A stretch of 64,000 nucleotides of DNA from Clostridium ganghwense (GCF_026735165.1 NZ_JAPQES010000005.1:236829-300828); one strand, 5' to 3'; positions 1 through 9,785 are shown, counted from the stretch's first letter. The notes: generated by a model from the sequence alone, not told the origin. Program-made: numbers and translations.

Positions 1-441
1 TGTTAATTTTCTTACTTCTTCAACTCCTGGAAAGTTTCTTAAAGGTTCAATATAATCTGCCATGTAAATTATTTTTTCAAGAAGACTCATATTTTTTCTT
101 CCAGTAGTATGATAGGCTATAGCATTTAATATACTTTCATCATGAATTCCCATAATATTTTTAGAAATGTAGGCACCTACAACTCCATGTAGTAAACTTG
201 GAGATTTTATGCATACATCATTTATATTATACCCATATTTTTCTGCAATATTTAACATTTCTTGATTTTTTATATTTTTAGCACAATCATGAGCAAGTCC
301 TGCTATTCTTGCTTTTTCAATATCCACTCCATAAATTTCAGCTAACTTTACTGCTGTATCCCTAACACTTAAACTGTGTTTAAATCTTCTCTCCTTTAAA
401 TTTTCCTTTAAATATTCAATAATTTGTTCTTCAGACCACAT
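1..441 (-). CDS. yqeK: YqeK-type HD-domain phosphohydrolase, C-terminus cut by window edge
   Basis: The 147 visible codons start at ATG 441 behind a GGGGGAG ribosome binding site. The HD signature GLAHDCAK is readable, as is the late motif ADYIEPLRNFPGVEEVR, which is typical of YqeK. YqeK proteins hydrolyse diadenosine tetraphosphate symmetrically; that activity is known for the family, not shown here. The family is usually about 190 residues, so roughly the last quarter lies outside the window. It begins 29 bases after the stop of nadD on the same strand, which matches the common nadD-yqeK operon of Firmicutes. No frameshift is seen in the visible part. Confidence 0.9.
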   Translation of the reverse strand, partial: MWSEEQIIEYLKENLKERRFKHSLSVRDTAVKLAEIYGVDIEKARIAGLAHDCAKNIKNQEMLNIAEKYGYNINDVCIKSPSLLHGVVGAYISKNIMGIHDESILNAIAYHTTGRKNMSLLEKIIYMADYIEPLRNFPGVEEVRKLT

Positions 442-470
442 GTATGAGACTCCCCCTTGGTTCTTTTGTA

Positions 471-1073
471 TTATCTGTATAATTTCATATCAGTTAACAA
501 ATAGTTTAATTTTTCTGGAATTAGATAACTTACATTTTCACCTTTTTTGATTTTTTCTCTTATTTGAGTAGATGAAATTTCTAAAATCGGTATGTCTAAA
601 AATATTATTTCTTTATTATACTTTTTTTCTATACTATTTTTTTGCCTAATTATATCTTCTTTGGTATATCCAGGTCTATTAAAGACTACAAACTTGCAAT
701 AATCAAGAATTTCTTTCACATTCTTCCAAGAATCTATTTCCATCAAACAATCTACACCTGTTATAAAGTACCATTGGATTTGCGACTGTAGTAATTTAAA
801 GTGCTTCAATGTTTCATATGTATAGCTTAAATTTTTCTTTTTTATTTCATAATCACTAACCTCAAATTTTTTTTCCTTTTCTATAGTTTTTTTAACTAAT
901 TGAAATCTTACCTCTGCATCAGTCACTCCTTTGTTAGTCTTATGTGGAGGATTTCCAGCTGGAATAAATATAACTTTCTCCAAACCTAATCTATATAGAG
1001 CTTCATATGCTATATGTAGATGTCCGTTATGAATTGGATCAAAAGTTCCTCCGAATATTCCATTTTTATTCAT
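471..1073 (-). CDS. nadD: Nicotinate-nucleotide adenylyltransferase
   Basis: This enzyme adenylates nicotinate mononucleotide to deamido-NAD, the step before NAD synthetase; nadE is at 47876 in this window. The 200-residue protein has the nucleotidyltransferase HxGH motif (HNGH, residues 15-18) after the N-terminal GIFGGTFDP, and the second signature ISSTQIR near residue 167. Its length is normal for the family. The start at ATG 1073 is supported by AGAGGA upstream. It is transcribed with yqeK, which follows after 29 bases. The terminator at 1133-1183 separates it from the germination genes upstream. Confidence 0.95.
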   Translation of the reverse strand: MNKNGIFGGTFDPIHNGHLHIAYEALYRLGLEKVIFIPAGNPPHKTNKGVTDAEVRFQLVKKTIEKEKKFEVSDYEIKKKNLSYTYETLKHFKLLQSQIQWYFITGVDCLMEIDSWKNVKEILDYCKFVVFNRPGYTKEDIIRQKNSIEKKYNKEIIFLDIPILEISSTQIREKIKKGENVSYLIPEKLNYLLTDMKLYR

Positions 1074-1129
1074 ATCTTATCATTCCTCTTCTAGCAGTAT
1101 ATTTAGTACTTTCTATCATAAAAAGTATA

Positions 1130-1183
1130 ACATAAAAAAATAAAAATTAAAGACAAGAAGTTTCCTATTAGAAACCCCTTGCC
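1130..1183 (-). terminator. Intrinsic terminator after gerKC
   Basis: On the minus strand a GGCAAG/CTTGTC and GTTTC/GAAAC stem (1152-1183) is followed by a T-rich run. It lies about 20 bases past the gerKC stop and ends the gerKA-gerKC unit before nadD. Confidence 0.8.
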
Positions 1184-1204
1184 TAATTCACTTATATAAT
1201 TTTA

Positions 1205-2317
1205 TTAAAAAAAATCAGATGTATCACCAGAAATCAAAATTTCAACTTCCACATTTACAATTAAGTCGGTTACCTTGATAGCATCATCAATCTTTTCTTT
1301 TGGATATTTTCTATAAAATTCTTCTTGTATATCGAAAACATCTATTCCTTCTTCTTTGTATTTATTAAAAATAGTTTCACATGCATTCTTAATATTAGCT
1401 TCTGTTGTCATTTTTAATGCTCTTAAACTATTATCTCTTATTATAAACTTTTCCTGCACCTCACCTAAACTTGTCTTGACTTTAATATTCTTAATTAACT
1501 TTATTTTATTTTCATCATATTTTATATCAGTTTTAGTGTTACTGTCTAAAATTTCTAAGGTTGTGAATTTGCCTTTAGCCTGAGGATTTTTAGGCTCTAA
1601 CGTCCCTGATTTTACACTATCCATCAAAAAATTAAACCCTTGACCTTCTTCTTTTTTAATAACGCCAACCATCTTATCTTCCTTTATAATAGCTCCTCCA
1701 GATATAGTAAGCTTATTACCCATATCAGTTTTTAATTCTATAACAGGAACTACATTAGTCTTATCTCCAATTAATCTTTGATTTAGATATTTATGTAAAG
1801 ATAGTTCTATGGCTCTAGAAGATGTTCTAACATTCTTTATAAGTTGCACAATATATACACCTAAATAGTTCTCCTCATCTAATTGTGTTTGCATAAGTAT
1901 ATCACAATTTCCATCATAAACTGAAATAAGAGGTCTAATAATTAATTCTTGATCTCTATCAAAAAAGTCTATAAAATTATCCAGACCATATTCAGCAGCT
2001 TTAGCACTAAATATTATTATCTTATTTTGAGTATAATTTAGCTTATAACTAGATCTTAAACTTATATTTCTTATAGCCTCAAAGCATGTTTTACCAGTAC
2101 CTTTGAAAATTATTTTTTCCTCTTTTCCACCACCTTTTGCTGGACCAGTCTTTCCTTTAAAAGCCTCACAATATACTATTGGATTGTTTTCTTTATCTAT
2201 ATCTATAATTATTCCAGTTACAAATAATATCTTATTGATATCCCTATAGCTAAAACACCCTGACATAAATATACAGTTGATAATAATACTTATTAAAATC
2301 AATGTTATTTTTCTCAT
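1205..2317 (-). CDS. gerKC: Spore germination receptor C subunit (GerAC/GerKC lipoprotein)
   Basis: This 370-residue protein is the lipoprotein subunit of a GerA-family nutrient germinant receptor in the inner spore membrane. The N-terminus is a lipoprotein signal (MRKITLILIS to the lipobox SGC, lipidated Cys21), followed by the YRDINKILFVTGIIID start typical of Ger(x)C proteins. Its ATG overlaps the gerKA stop by four bases (ATGA), so the two are translationally coupled. The pairing A-C with B encoded divergently is the layout described for gerK of C. perfringens. The germinant cannot be told from sequence. Confidence 0.9.
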   Translation of the reverse strand: MRKITLILISIIINCIFMSGCFSYRDINKILFVTGIIIDIDKENNPIVYCEAFKGKTGPAKGGGKEEKIIFKGTGKTCFEAIRNISLRSSYKLNYTQNKIIIFSAKAAEYGLDNFIDFFDRDQELIIRPLISVYDGNCDILMQTQLDEENYLGVYIVQLIKNVRTSSRAIELSLHKYLNQRLIGDKTNVVPVIELKTDMGNKLTISGGAIIKEDKMVGVIKKEEGQGFNFLMDSVKSGTLEPKNPQAKGKFTTLEILDSNTKTDIKYDENKIKLIKNIKVKTSLGEVQEKFIIRDNSLRALKMTTEANIKNACETIFNKYKEEGIDVFDIQEEFYRKYPKEKIDDAIKVTDLIVNVEVEILISGDTSDFF

Positions 2318-3714
2318 GAATTTTCATCCTTATCAAATATAGTCTTAGATATTTTATTGAGATTGCTTCTTATAAATATATCTCTATATTTATAAACCTG
2401 TAATGTTCCCAGAGGAAACAAATATGGATATCCACAAGTTTCCAATGAAGCTAGATGGGTTATAAGCAAAAAGCATCCCATATATAATCCCGGAAGACCA
2501 AGTAATGCTGAAAAGATTATTATAATCATGTTCCATATCACAACAGCTTTATAAAGGTCGGGAACTAAAAAAGTAGATATTGAAGCTACTGCTACAATTA
2601 CAATAGTACTTTCTGAAGCCAATCCTGCTCCAACTGCGGCCTCACCTAATATAAGAGCTCCTACAATACTCATAGCCTGTCCTGTAGGTTGTGGTAACCT
2701 TATACCTGCTTCTCTCAACAATTGAAAAAATACCATCATAATTATTACTTCAACTATAGTGGGAAATGGAACACCTGCTCTTGAATTTGCTAATTTAACT
2801 ACAAAAATTGCAGGAATAAGAGAAAAATGGTATGTACTTAAAGCCACATATAATCCAGGCAGTATAATAGCTATAATAAAAGAAAGCCACCTCTGAATTC
2901 TTGATACATTTGTAAAATACTTGTTTAAATAATAATCATCTGCTGCTTGTAAATTTTCTATGAAAAAGAAAGGTACTGTAATAACAGAAGAAGTTCCATC
3001 TACCATAACCACTACTTTACCCTCAAATAGCTTAGAAGCCGCAATATCTGGTTTTTCCGTATACCCAACAGTATCAAAAACTGTATGTTTATTTTTTAAT
3101 TCTTCTTCAATATAATTTATATCTATTATAAAATCTGCATTTATATTTTTAATTTTATTCTTTATATATTGTATTAAACTTTCAGGCGCTGCTCCCTTTA
3201 AATAACAAAGAACTACTATAGTATTTGATGTATTTCCTAAATTCATGCTTTCAAACTTCAAGTTTTGATTTTTAATTTTTCTTCTGATAAGCGCAATATT
3301 ATCAACAATAACCTCCGTAAAACCCTCTCTAGGCCCTTTAAGTACAGACTCTGTAGGTGGAACACCAACTGTTCTTTTGACAAAACCTTTAGCTTCACAA
3401 TAAAGAATAGTCTTTCCGAAATTAAATACTAATACTACATCTCCAGATAAAATATGATTTATTGCATCTTCTTCTGTAGTAACTTTTCCTACATTATTAG
3501 CATATAATACTTCTTTTTTTATGCTTTCAATATCCTCGATTTTATCATTTTTTATCAAAGGTTCTATTATATATTCACTTATAAATTTTGAGTCACACAA
3601 GTTATCAATATATATTGCATGTGCTAATCCCTTTAAACATTTAATTTCTCTATACTTAACATCAAAGCTATCCCTCAATTTTTCCTTTATATTTTCAACA
3701 TATTGTTCATTCAT
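2314..3714 (-). CDS. gerKA: Spore germination receptor A subunit (GerAA/GerKA family)
   Basis: This is the 466-residue membrane subunit of the germinant receptor. The first half is hydrophilic, with conserved GerA features such as VDGTSSVITVPFFFIENLQ near residues 238-256. The second half is a bundle of hydrophobic helices from about residue 280, including the conserved segments AGVPFPTIVE and LRLPQPTGQA-like AGIRLPQPTGQ. Its length is normal for GerAA. The start at 3714 has a good AAGGTGAT ribosome binding site. Expression is presumably in the forespore under sigma-G, as is usual for ger operons; I could not identify a convincing sigma-G promoter in the 164-base divergent gap. Confidence 0.93.
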   Translation of the reverse strand: MNEQYVENIKEKLRDSFDVKYREIKCLKGLAHAIYIDNLCDSKFISEYIIEPLIKNDKIEDIESIKKEVLYANNVGKVTTEEDAINHILSGDVVLVFNFGKTILYCEAKGFVKRTVGVPPTESVLKGPREGFTEVIVDNIALIRRKIKNQNLKFESMNLGNTSNTIVVLCYLKGAAPESLIQYIKNKIKNINADFIIDINYIEEELKNKHTVFDTVGYTEKPDIAASKLFEGKVVVMVDGTSSVITVPFFFIENLQAADDYYLNKYFTNVSRIQRWLSFIIAIILPGLYVALSTYHFSLIPAIFVVKLANSRAGVPFPTIVEVIIMMVFFQLLREAGIRLPQPTGQAMSIVGALILGEAAVGAGLASESTIVIVAVASISTFLVPDLYKAVVIWNMIIIIFSALLGLPGLYMGCFLLITHLASLETCGYPYLFPLGTLQVYKYRDIFIRSNLNKISKTIFDKDENS

Positions 3715-3878
3715 GAAATCATCACCTTATACTTTTCTTTATTGAACCTTATTTTTTGTAATACGTAAGGATATTATTCATTTTTATGGTAAATAATATT
3801 ATAATAGTTATTATTCTTATTTCCTTAAAATGATTAATTTTCATTTAATGCATTTATTTTTAAAAAGGTGGGAATTAA

Positions 3879-4973
3879 ATGAGTAAATTGAATTGTAGAC
3901 ATTTTATATTTATAATTCTTGGAACAACCATAGTTGGATTAAAGACCTATCCAAATTTGATTATTCAACATGCAGTAAGAGATTCTTGGATAGCTGTATC
4001 AATAGCTTCTGTATTAATCTTTTTATTTACTATTTATATATTGTGGATTTGTAAAAAAACTAATACATATAATCTTTCTGAAATATACAATTCAGCTTTA
4101 GGAAAAATTCTAGGTCCTATTTGCTTATTTTTTTTTATTTTAACCTTATTTTTAACTTTAATTGAAAGTTCCTCAATTGAATCTAATGCATTACGTGAAA
4201 ATCTGCTTTTAGATACCCCTTCTTGGTATATTCTTTTATTTTTTATACTTATAGCAATATATTCTATAAATAAAGGATTACGAGCTCTACTTATGATAAC
4301 CATTTTTGCAATTATAACCATAATGTTTGCAGGTATAAATCTAGGAATTATGACAACAAAATATAAACAAAGTAAGTATCTTTTTCCTATTTTGGAGAAT
4401 GGATTGGATTTAAATTTCTGGATTGGCACATTAAAATCTTTAGGGTGTTACAGCAGTATTGCTATATTCTTGCCTTTTTTAGTAGATATAAATAAAAAAG
4501 AAAGACATAAATTAATAAAGAACAGTATTATAGCCTTAATAATAGTTATTCAAATGCAGATAATATCCATGACAGGAATAATAACCACTTTTGGACCTAA
4601 ACGAGCACTTTCTATATGGTATCCAAAACTAATTCAAACTCAATTAGTAAGTTATTTTGGTTTTTTAGAAAGTGGAGAATTTTTTGTAATGCTACAGATG
4701 GTAGGTGGATGGTTTATAAAATATATTTTAACTTTCTATGCATTCTTGAATCTTCTAAAAGAATTCAATATAAGTAATGAATATAATATATACATTTCTT
4801 CCAGTGCTGTTTTATTATCATCTTTTTTTATATCTAGAAATATATTTACACTTTATAAATTTTTAGATTATTATATTTACATTTCTCTAATAAATTTTAT
4901 AGCAGTTCCTTTAATTATTTTTACTATATTTCTAATAAAATATAAACTTAATAGTTCTTCTAAAAATAATTAA
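3879..4973 (+). CDS. gerKB: Spore germination receptor B subunit (GerAB/GerKB transporter-like)
   Basis: This is a 364-residue polytopic membrane protein of the GerAB family, an APC-superfamily fold with about ten hydrophobic helices that is thought to bind the germinant. It starts at ATG 3879 behind AAGGTGGG. It is divergent from gerKA-gerKC, not the middle gene of an A-B-C operon. Because A, B and C subunits need each other, the divergent gene is almost certainly the partner of gerKA-gerKC. It ends at a bidirectional terminator shared with the convergent yhbY. Confidence 0.9.
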   Translation: MSKLNCRHFIFIILGTTIVGLKTYPNLIIQHAVRDSWIAVSIASVLIFLFTIYILWICKKTNTYNLSEIYNSALGKILGPICLFFFILTLFLTLIESSSIESNALRENLLLDTPSWYILLFFILIAIYSINKGLRALLMITIFAIITIMFAGINLGIMTTKYKQSKYLFPILENGLDLNFWIGTLKSLGCYSSIAIFLPFLVDINKKERHKLIKNSIIALIIVIQMQIISMTGIITTFGPKRALSIWYPKLIQTQLVSYFGFLESGEFFVMLQMVGGWFIKYILTFYAFLNLLKEFNISNEYNIYISSSAVLLSSFFISRNIFTLYKFLDYYIYISLINFIAVPLIIFTIFLIKYKLNSSSKNN

Positions 4974-4990
4974 ATTTTAATAATAAAAAA

Positions 4991-5025
4991 TAGGAAGGTT
5001 ATAAAAAAACCTCCCTACTTTTTAT
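4991..5025. terminator. Bidirectional terminator between gerKB and yhbY
   Basis: TAGGAAGGTT (4991-5000) pairs with AACCTCCCTA (5008-5017) with one mismatch. T-rich runs follow on both strands, serving the convergent gerKB and yhbY. Confidence 0.85.
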
Positions 5026-5315
5026 TTATTTGGTAATTCTATTTTAGGTTCCTTCGCTCTTTTATAAAGAACAACAATGCTTCCTATTGCCTGAACTCCT
5101 TCACATCTTATCTCTTCACATATAATATCTGAAGCCTCTCTTGCTGTAAGTGCACTATTATTAAGCACCTTTAATTTAATAAGTTCCCTTTTTTTTAATG
5201 CATCTTGTACTTGTTTTAAAAAAGTTTCTTCAATTCCATTTTTACCAACTTGAAAAATAGGTTGAATTGTGTTTGCTAAGCTTCTTAAATAAGCTCTTTG
5301 TTTACTACTTATCAT
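5022..5315 (-). CDS. yhbY: YhbY family CRM-domain RNA-binding protein
   Basis: This 97-residue protein starts MISSKQRAYLRSLA and consists of a single CRM domain, with the conserved IFQVGKNG and a late GSIVVLYKRAKE strand. YhbY proteins associate with pre-50S ribosomal particles; that is family knowledge. The start at ATG 5315 is chosen because AGGAGGA lies directly upstream. A longer frame to 5354 would overlap the end of obg and has no ribosome binding site. It follows obg by ten bases, so the two are co-transcribed, linking two ribosome assembly factors. Confidence 0.92.
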   Translation of the reverse strand: MISSKQRAYLRSLANTIQPIFQVGKNGIEETFLKQVQDALKKRELIKLKVLNNSALTAREASDIICEEIRCEGVQAIGSIVVLYKRAKEPKIELPNK

Positions 5316-5325
5316 GTCTTTCCTC

Positions 5326-6615
<1,290 letters not shown>

Positions 6616-6641
6616 TTAGTTTATTTATTCTTGTCCTTTAT

Positions 6642-7181
6642 CTATATAAAAGTTAATCTGTAACCATAATCTCTGCCATAGGCATATTTATATACTTTTA
6701 TATCTTTAATATCTGAATTAATTTGCTGCCATTCTTCCATCCATTCTAATTCATCTGCCAAAGATTCTCTATTCGCTATAAGTACACTTTGCCCTAATTC
6801 ATCCTCAAATATATATATATAAACAAAATTAAATTTGTAATTTTCTAATTCATTAAATATATTATTTACCAAATTCTTTTTTTTATTGTACTCTTTTTGA
6901 AATACTATTTTTAAAAAACAATCTATTTCTATGTGCAAATCAATTTTAATTCCCTGGTTCCATAATTTTTTTAAATTTTCTTCTATTAAAAATCCAAAAT
7001 ATTTATCACCTAAAGTATATAATCTACTTATATAACTATTCTTTTTAATCATTTCTTCTATGTATTGTTTAGCTTTTTCATTTTTTTTCAATTGTAAATA
7101 CCCATAAATAACCTGTATCTCATTCATAAAGTCATGTCTTTCTTTTCTTAAACAATCTATAATGTTACTAGCTTCCTCCAT
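6642..7181 (-). CDS. Spo0B-like histidine phosphotransferase domain protein
   Basis: This is a 179-residue protein with a start at ATG 7181 behind GGAGGATTATA. Residues 12-29, RKERHDFMNEIQVIYGYL, match the H-box of Spo0B-type sensor kinases (SPOB_a), with His16 where B. subtilis Spo0B has its phosphorylated His30. The C-terminal half lacks any recognisable ATP-binding N, G1 or G2 box, so it looks like a phosphotransferase or dimerisation protein, not a kinase. Gene order rplU-prp-rpmA-this gene-obg equals that of Bacillus spo0B. Most clostridia are considered to phosphorylate Spo0A directly, so its role here is open. Function as a phosphorelay protein is inference. Confidence 0.75.
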   Translation of the reverse strand: MEEASNIIDCLRKERHDFMNEIQVIYGYLQLKKNEKAKQYIEEMIKKNSYISRLYTLGDKYFGFLIEENLKKLWNQGIKIDLHIEIDCFLKIVFQKEYNKKKNLVNNIFNELENYKFNFVYIYIFEDELGQSVLIANRESLADELEWMEEWQQINSDIKDIKVYKYAYGRDYGYRLTFI

Positions 7182-7204
7182 TATAATCCTCCATTAATGA
7201 GTTT

Positions 7205-7230
7205 TAAAAAAGCACCCTATTGGGTGCCTT
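7205..7230 (-). terminator. Intrinsic terminator between rpmA and the Spo0B-like gene
   Basis: On the minus strand GGCACCC-AATA-GGGTGC is followed by TTTTTT. It starts just after the rpmA stop, so transcription of the ribosomal genes should largely end here, or be attenuated, before the Spo0B-like gene and obg. Confidence 0.85.
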
Positions 7231-7233
7231 TAA

Positions 7234-7533
7234 CTATTCAGCTATTTGTTCTAATTCTACAGGATAAACGCTTGCTTGCTTCTTGCTTCTTCCAACTCTT
7301 TCGTATTTTACTATACCGTCAACTTTAGCAAAAAGTGTATCATCTCCACCTCTGCCAACGTTATTTCCTGGGTGAATTCTTGTTCCTCTTTGTCTTACTA
7401 AGATATTTCCTGCAAGAACAAATTGACCGTCTCCACATTTAGTTCCAAGTCTTTTAGATTCAGAATCTCTACCGTTCTTAGATGCACCTTGACCTTTTTT
7501 GTGGGCAAATAATTGAAGGTTCATTAATAACAT
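7234..7533 (-). CDS. rpmA: 50S ribosomal protein L27 with cleavable N-terminal leader
   Basis: This 99-residue L27 has the conserved [21 protein letters not shown] start of the mature protein and the [18 protein letters not shown] core. The first nine residues, MLLMNLQLF, are the Firmicute-type leader removed by the Prp protease before AHKKG. L27 lies at the peptidyl transferase centre, and its N-terminus must be freed. The start at ATG 7533 fits GAGGAGGTG seven bases upstream, which itself lies in the end of prp. It is part of the rplU-prp-rpmA operon and is followed by a terminator. Confidence 0.97.
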   Translation of the reverse strand: MLLMNLQLFAHKKGQGASKNGRDSESKRLGTKCGDGQFVLAGNILVRQRGTRIHPGNNVGRGGDDTLFAKVDGIVKYERVGRSKKQASVYPVELEQIAE

Positions 7534-7536
7534 ACT

Positions 7537-7863
7537 TTACACCTCCTCTACTTTCACATTTATATAGTCACCATAAGATAATTCCATACTTTTGAGTCCA
7601 AGCAACATAGCTTGAAGTAAAACCTGACATTTTTCAATGTCTTCTACAGGACTTTCTTCCAAACTTAAGCTTAAAAACCCATCTTCAATGCAATAATCCA
7701 TACTAATTTTTAGAACTTCTAGAATACCAATTAAAGTGGTTTGCGAAACTGCTGATATCGCACTGCATACTATATCTTTGTTATATTCGTCAAACCCTGA
7801 ATGACCATCTATCTTAAAAGAAATTAAATTTTCATCCTTTTTCTTAAAAATAATGTTAGTCAT
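7537..7863 (-). CDS. prp: Ribosomal processing cysteine protease Prp
   Basis: This is the 108-residue protease that removes the N-terminal leader of L27. The catalytic dyad is visible as His21 in GHSGF and Cys33 in DIVCSAIS. The length fits the family (about 105-115). It sits between rplU and rpmA, two bases after the rplU stop, and its own ribosome binding site is weak, so its translation is probably coupled to rplU. Its substrate L27, encoded next door, has the matching leader LQLF|AHKKG. Confidence 0.95.
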   Translation of the reverse strand: MTNIIFKKKDENLISFKIDGHSGFDEYNKDIVCSAISAVSQTTLIGILEVLKISMDYCIEDGFLSLSLEESPVEDIEKCQVLLQAMLLGLKSMELSYGDYINVKVEEV

Positions 7864-7865
7864 AA

Positions 7866-8177
7866 TTAAGCTTCTATTTTTTCTATTTGTAATTTAGTGT
7901 AAGGTTGTCTGTGTCCATTTTTCTTTCTTGAATCTTTCTTTGGCTTGTATTTAAACACGATAACTTTTTTAGCTTTTCCTTGTTTAAGTACTTTAGCAAC
8001 AACCTTAGCTCCTTCAACTACAGGAGTTCCAATAACTAACTCTCCGTCTTTGCTTACAGCAATAACTTCGTTTAATTCAACGTTTGAATCCACTTCAGCA
8101 TTTAGCTTTTCTACGAATAAAACGTCTCCTTCTTGAACTCTGTATTGTTTTCCACCAGTTTTAACTACAGCGTACAT
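7866..8177 (-). CDS. rplU: 50S ribosomal protein L21
   Basis: This is a 103-residue L21 with the typical start [18 protein letters not shown] and the C-terminal [19 protein letters not shown] segment that binds 23S rRNA. The start at ATG 8177 is behind AAGGAGGTG. It is the first gene of rplU-prp-rpmA, with its own promoter (8272-8300) and a structured leader that is probably the L21 autoregulatory RNA. Confidence 0.98.
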   Translation of the reverse strand: MYAVVKTGGKQYRVQEGDVLFVEKLNAEVDSNVELNEVIAVSKDGELVIGTPVVEGAKVVAKVLKQGKAKKVIVFKYKPKKDSRKKNGHRQPYTKLQIEKIEA

Positions 8178-8265
8178 AACTACACCTCCTTATAAGAGTC
8201 TCGCCACCTTAGGTACACAAAATAACTTTTATGTTTACATGAAAACCTTATGTGTGCGGTTTACA
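8178..8265 (-). ncRNA. Ribosomal protein L21 leader RNA
   Basis: On the minus strand the untranslated leader carries AAACCGCACACATAAGGTTT (an AAACC/GGTTT stem) and then GTGTACCTAAGGTGGCGAG, ending in the rplU ribosome binding site. These blocks agree with my memory of the Firmicute L21 leader family, a cis-regulatory RNA in front of rplU-prp-rpmA. The 5' end is inferred from the promoter position. Confidence 0.7.
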
Positions 8266-8271
8266 AAAGCC

Positions 8272-8300
8272 ATTTTATCATATAGGTTAATATTTGTAAA
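8272..8300 (-). promoter_or_regulatory. Sigma-A-type promoter of rplU
   Basis: TTTACA (8295-8300), a 17-base spacer and TAAAAT (8272-8277) on the minus strand. It sits just after the rng stop and in front of the L21 leader, so rplU need not depend on rng transcription. Confidence 0.7.
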
Positions 8301-8307
8301 GCAAAAA

Positions 8308-9753
8308 TCATCCATATCTCTTTAGTTTTTCAATTTTTTTTACTTGACTGCTAAATAATAGAGCTTCAACCTTAAAATGCTCTAAGTTTTCCATAAAATT
8401 CACATATACCTTTTTGTCTAAAGCATCTATTTCTTTAACAAATCCTAATACATCTCCTAATATATCTTTTTCATAAACCTCATCCACTTCAATATATATA
8501 TCATTAATTTCATAAGCACTACTTATCTTGATAATCTCATTTTTTATCAAACTATTTAGATAGGAAAGCTTTATTCTTTTTCCTTTTCCTTTACATAAAG
8601 TACATTCTTCCTCTATATAATCATATATGGATTTCCCTCTTCTTTTTCTTGCTATTTGAACTAAATTAAGCTTTGTAAAAGGATAAATTACAGTTTTCTT
8701 TTTATCATCTTTGAATCCATCTTTTAATGCATGCATAATTTTCTTCTTATTTTCGTAGTTTTTTACATCTATAAAATCAATTACAATTATACCACTTAAA
8801 TTTCTTATCATTATTTGTCTTGCAATTTCTTCTGCTGCTTCTACATTTGTAATTAAAACTGTTTTGTCAATAGAATTTTGCTTTGTATTTTTAGCTGAAT
8901 TAACATCTATTACATACATTGCTTCGGTTTTTTCTATAACAATATTTCCTCCACTTTGAAGTACTACTTTACTATTTCTTAAAGACAAAATTTCTCTTTC
9001 AATATTATAATAGCTAAATAAATTTTGCTTTTCACAATATAATTCTACCTTTATGTGTAAATCAGATTTATTTTTTATAAACTCATTTATATAATCATAA
9101 TCCTCTTTTGAATTTACTATCACTTTTTCTGTATTTTCACTTAAAATATCTATTAATATTCTTCCAAGACTTCCTCCTCCATCATATAATAGCTTTGGTT
9201 TTATAGAGTAGGTACCATCTCTAATAATTCTTTTATAAATTTCATATAATTCTTCTATTTCTTTATTTATATCCTCAATTTCAGCATTTAAAGCATTGGT
9301 TCTTATCATAATGCCTATATCATTTGGCTTCACTACATTATTTACTATATACTCCGTAAAATTATCATTATCTTCAATTTTTTTTGAAAAATTAATAGTA
9401 TTATTATAGGTTACAATAACCACATATCTCCCTGGAATACTTATCTGACTAGTAACTTTAGGTCCTTTTTCTAAAATTGGTTCCTTCATAACTTCTAATA
9501 TCACTTCATCACCAGTCTTTATATCCATATTTCCAAACTTTTCATGAAGATACATATAAGCGTTTTTTTTAAACCCTATATCTAAAAAAGCACATTTAAT
9601 TCCTGGCACTATATTTTTAACTACTCCTTTGTATATCTCGCCTGGACATGGTTCTTTACTTTCTTCTTCTATAAAACATTCTTTAAGATTGTCATTTTCT
9701 CTAAGCGCAATTCTTAAAGTGTTTTTCTGTCTTTCTATAAAAACCTCTTCCAA
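8308..9753 (-). CDS. rng: Ribonuclease E/G
   Basis: This is an endoribonuclease of the RNase G type, about 481 residues. An N-terminal S1-like RNA-binding part (GEIYKGVVKNIVPGIKCAFLDIG) is followed by the catalytic core with the metal-binding aspartates in YVIDVNSAK and IVIDFIDV, and a Zn-link motif CTLCKGKG. The start chosen is TTG 9753: GAGGTGG lies six to seven bases before it, while the upstream ATG 9768 has no ribosome binding site and contains that site in its own first codons. It follows the exonuclease gene by 32 bases. RNase E/G presence in a Clostridium next to rplU is common. Confidence 0.93.
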   Translation of the reverse strand: MEEVFIERQKNTLRIALRENDNLKECFIEEESKEPCPGEIYKGVVKNIVPGIKCAFLDIGFKKNAYMYLHEKFGNMDIKTGDEVILEVMKEPILEKGPKVTSQISIPGRYVVIVTYNNTINFSKKIEDNDNFTEYIVNNVVKPNDIGIMIRTNALNAEIEDINKEIEELYEIYKRIIRDGTYSIKPKLLYDGGGSLGRILIDILSENTEKVIVNSKEDYDYINEFIKNKSDLHIKVELYCEKQNLFSYYNIEREILSLRNSKVVLQSGGNIVIEKTEAMYVIDVNSAKNTKQNSIDKTVLITNVEAAEEIARQIMIRNLSGIIVIDFIDVKNYENKKKIMHALKDGFKDDKKKTVIYPFTKLNLVQIARKRRGKSIYDYIEEECTLCKGKGKRIKLSYLNSLIKNEIIKISSAYEINDIYIEVDEVYEKDILGDVLGFVKEIDALDKKVYVNFMENLEHFKVEALLFSSQVKKIEKLKRYG

Positions 9754-9785
9754 TGTAATCCACCTCATCTATTTTAATGTATCAC

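Noticed and set aside
3715-3878. Sigma-G promoter in the divergent gerK gap
   Set aside because: A TGAATA is present on the minus strand, but no matching -10 element was found at the correct distance.
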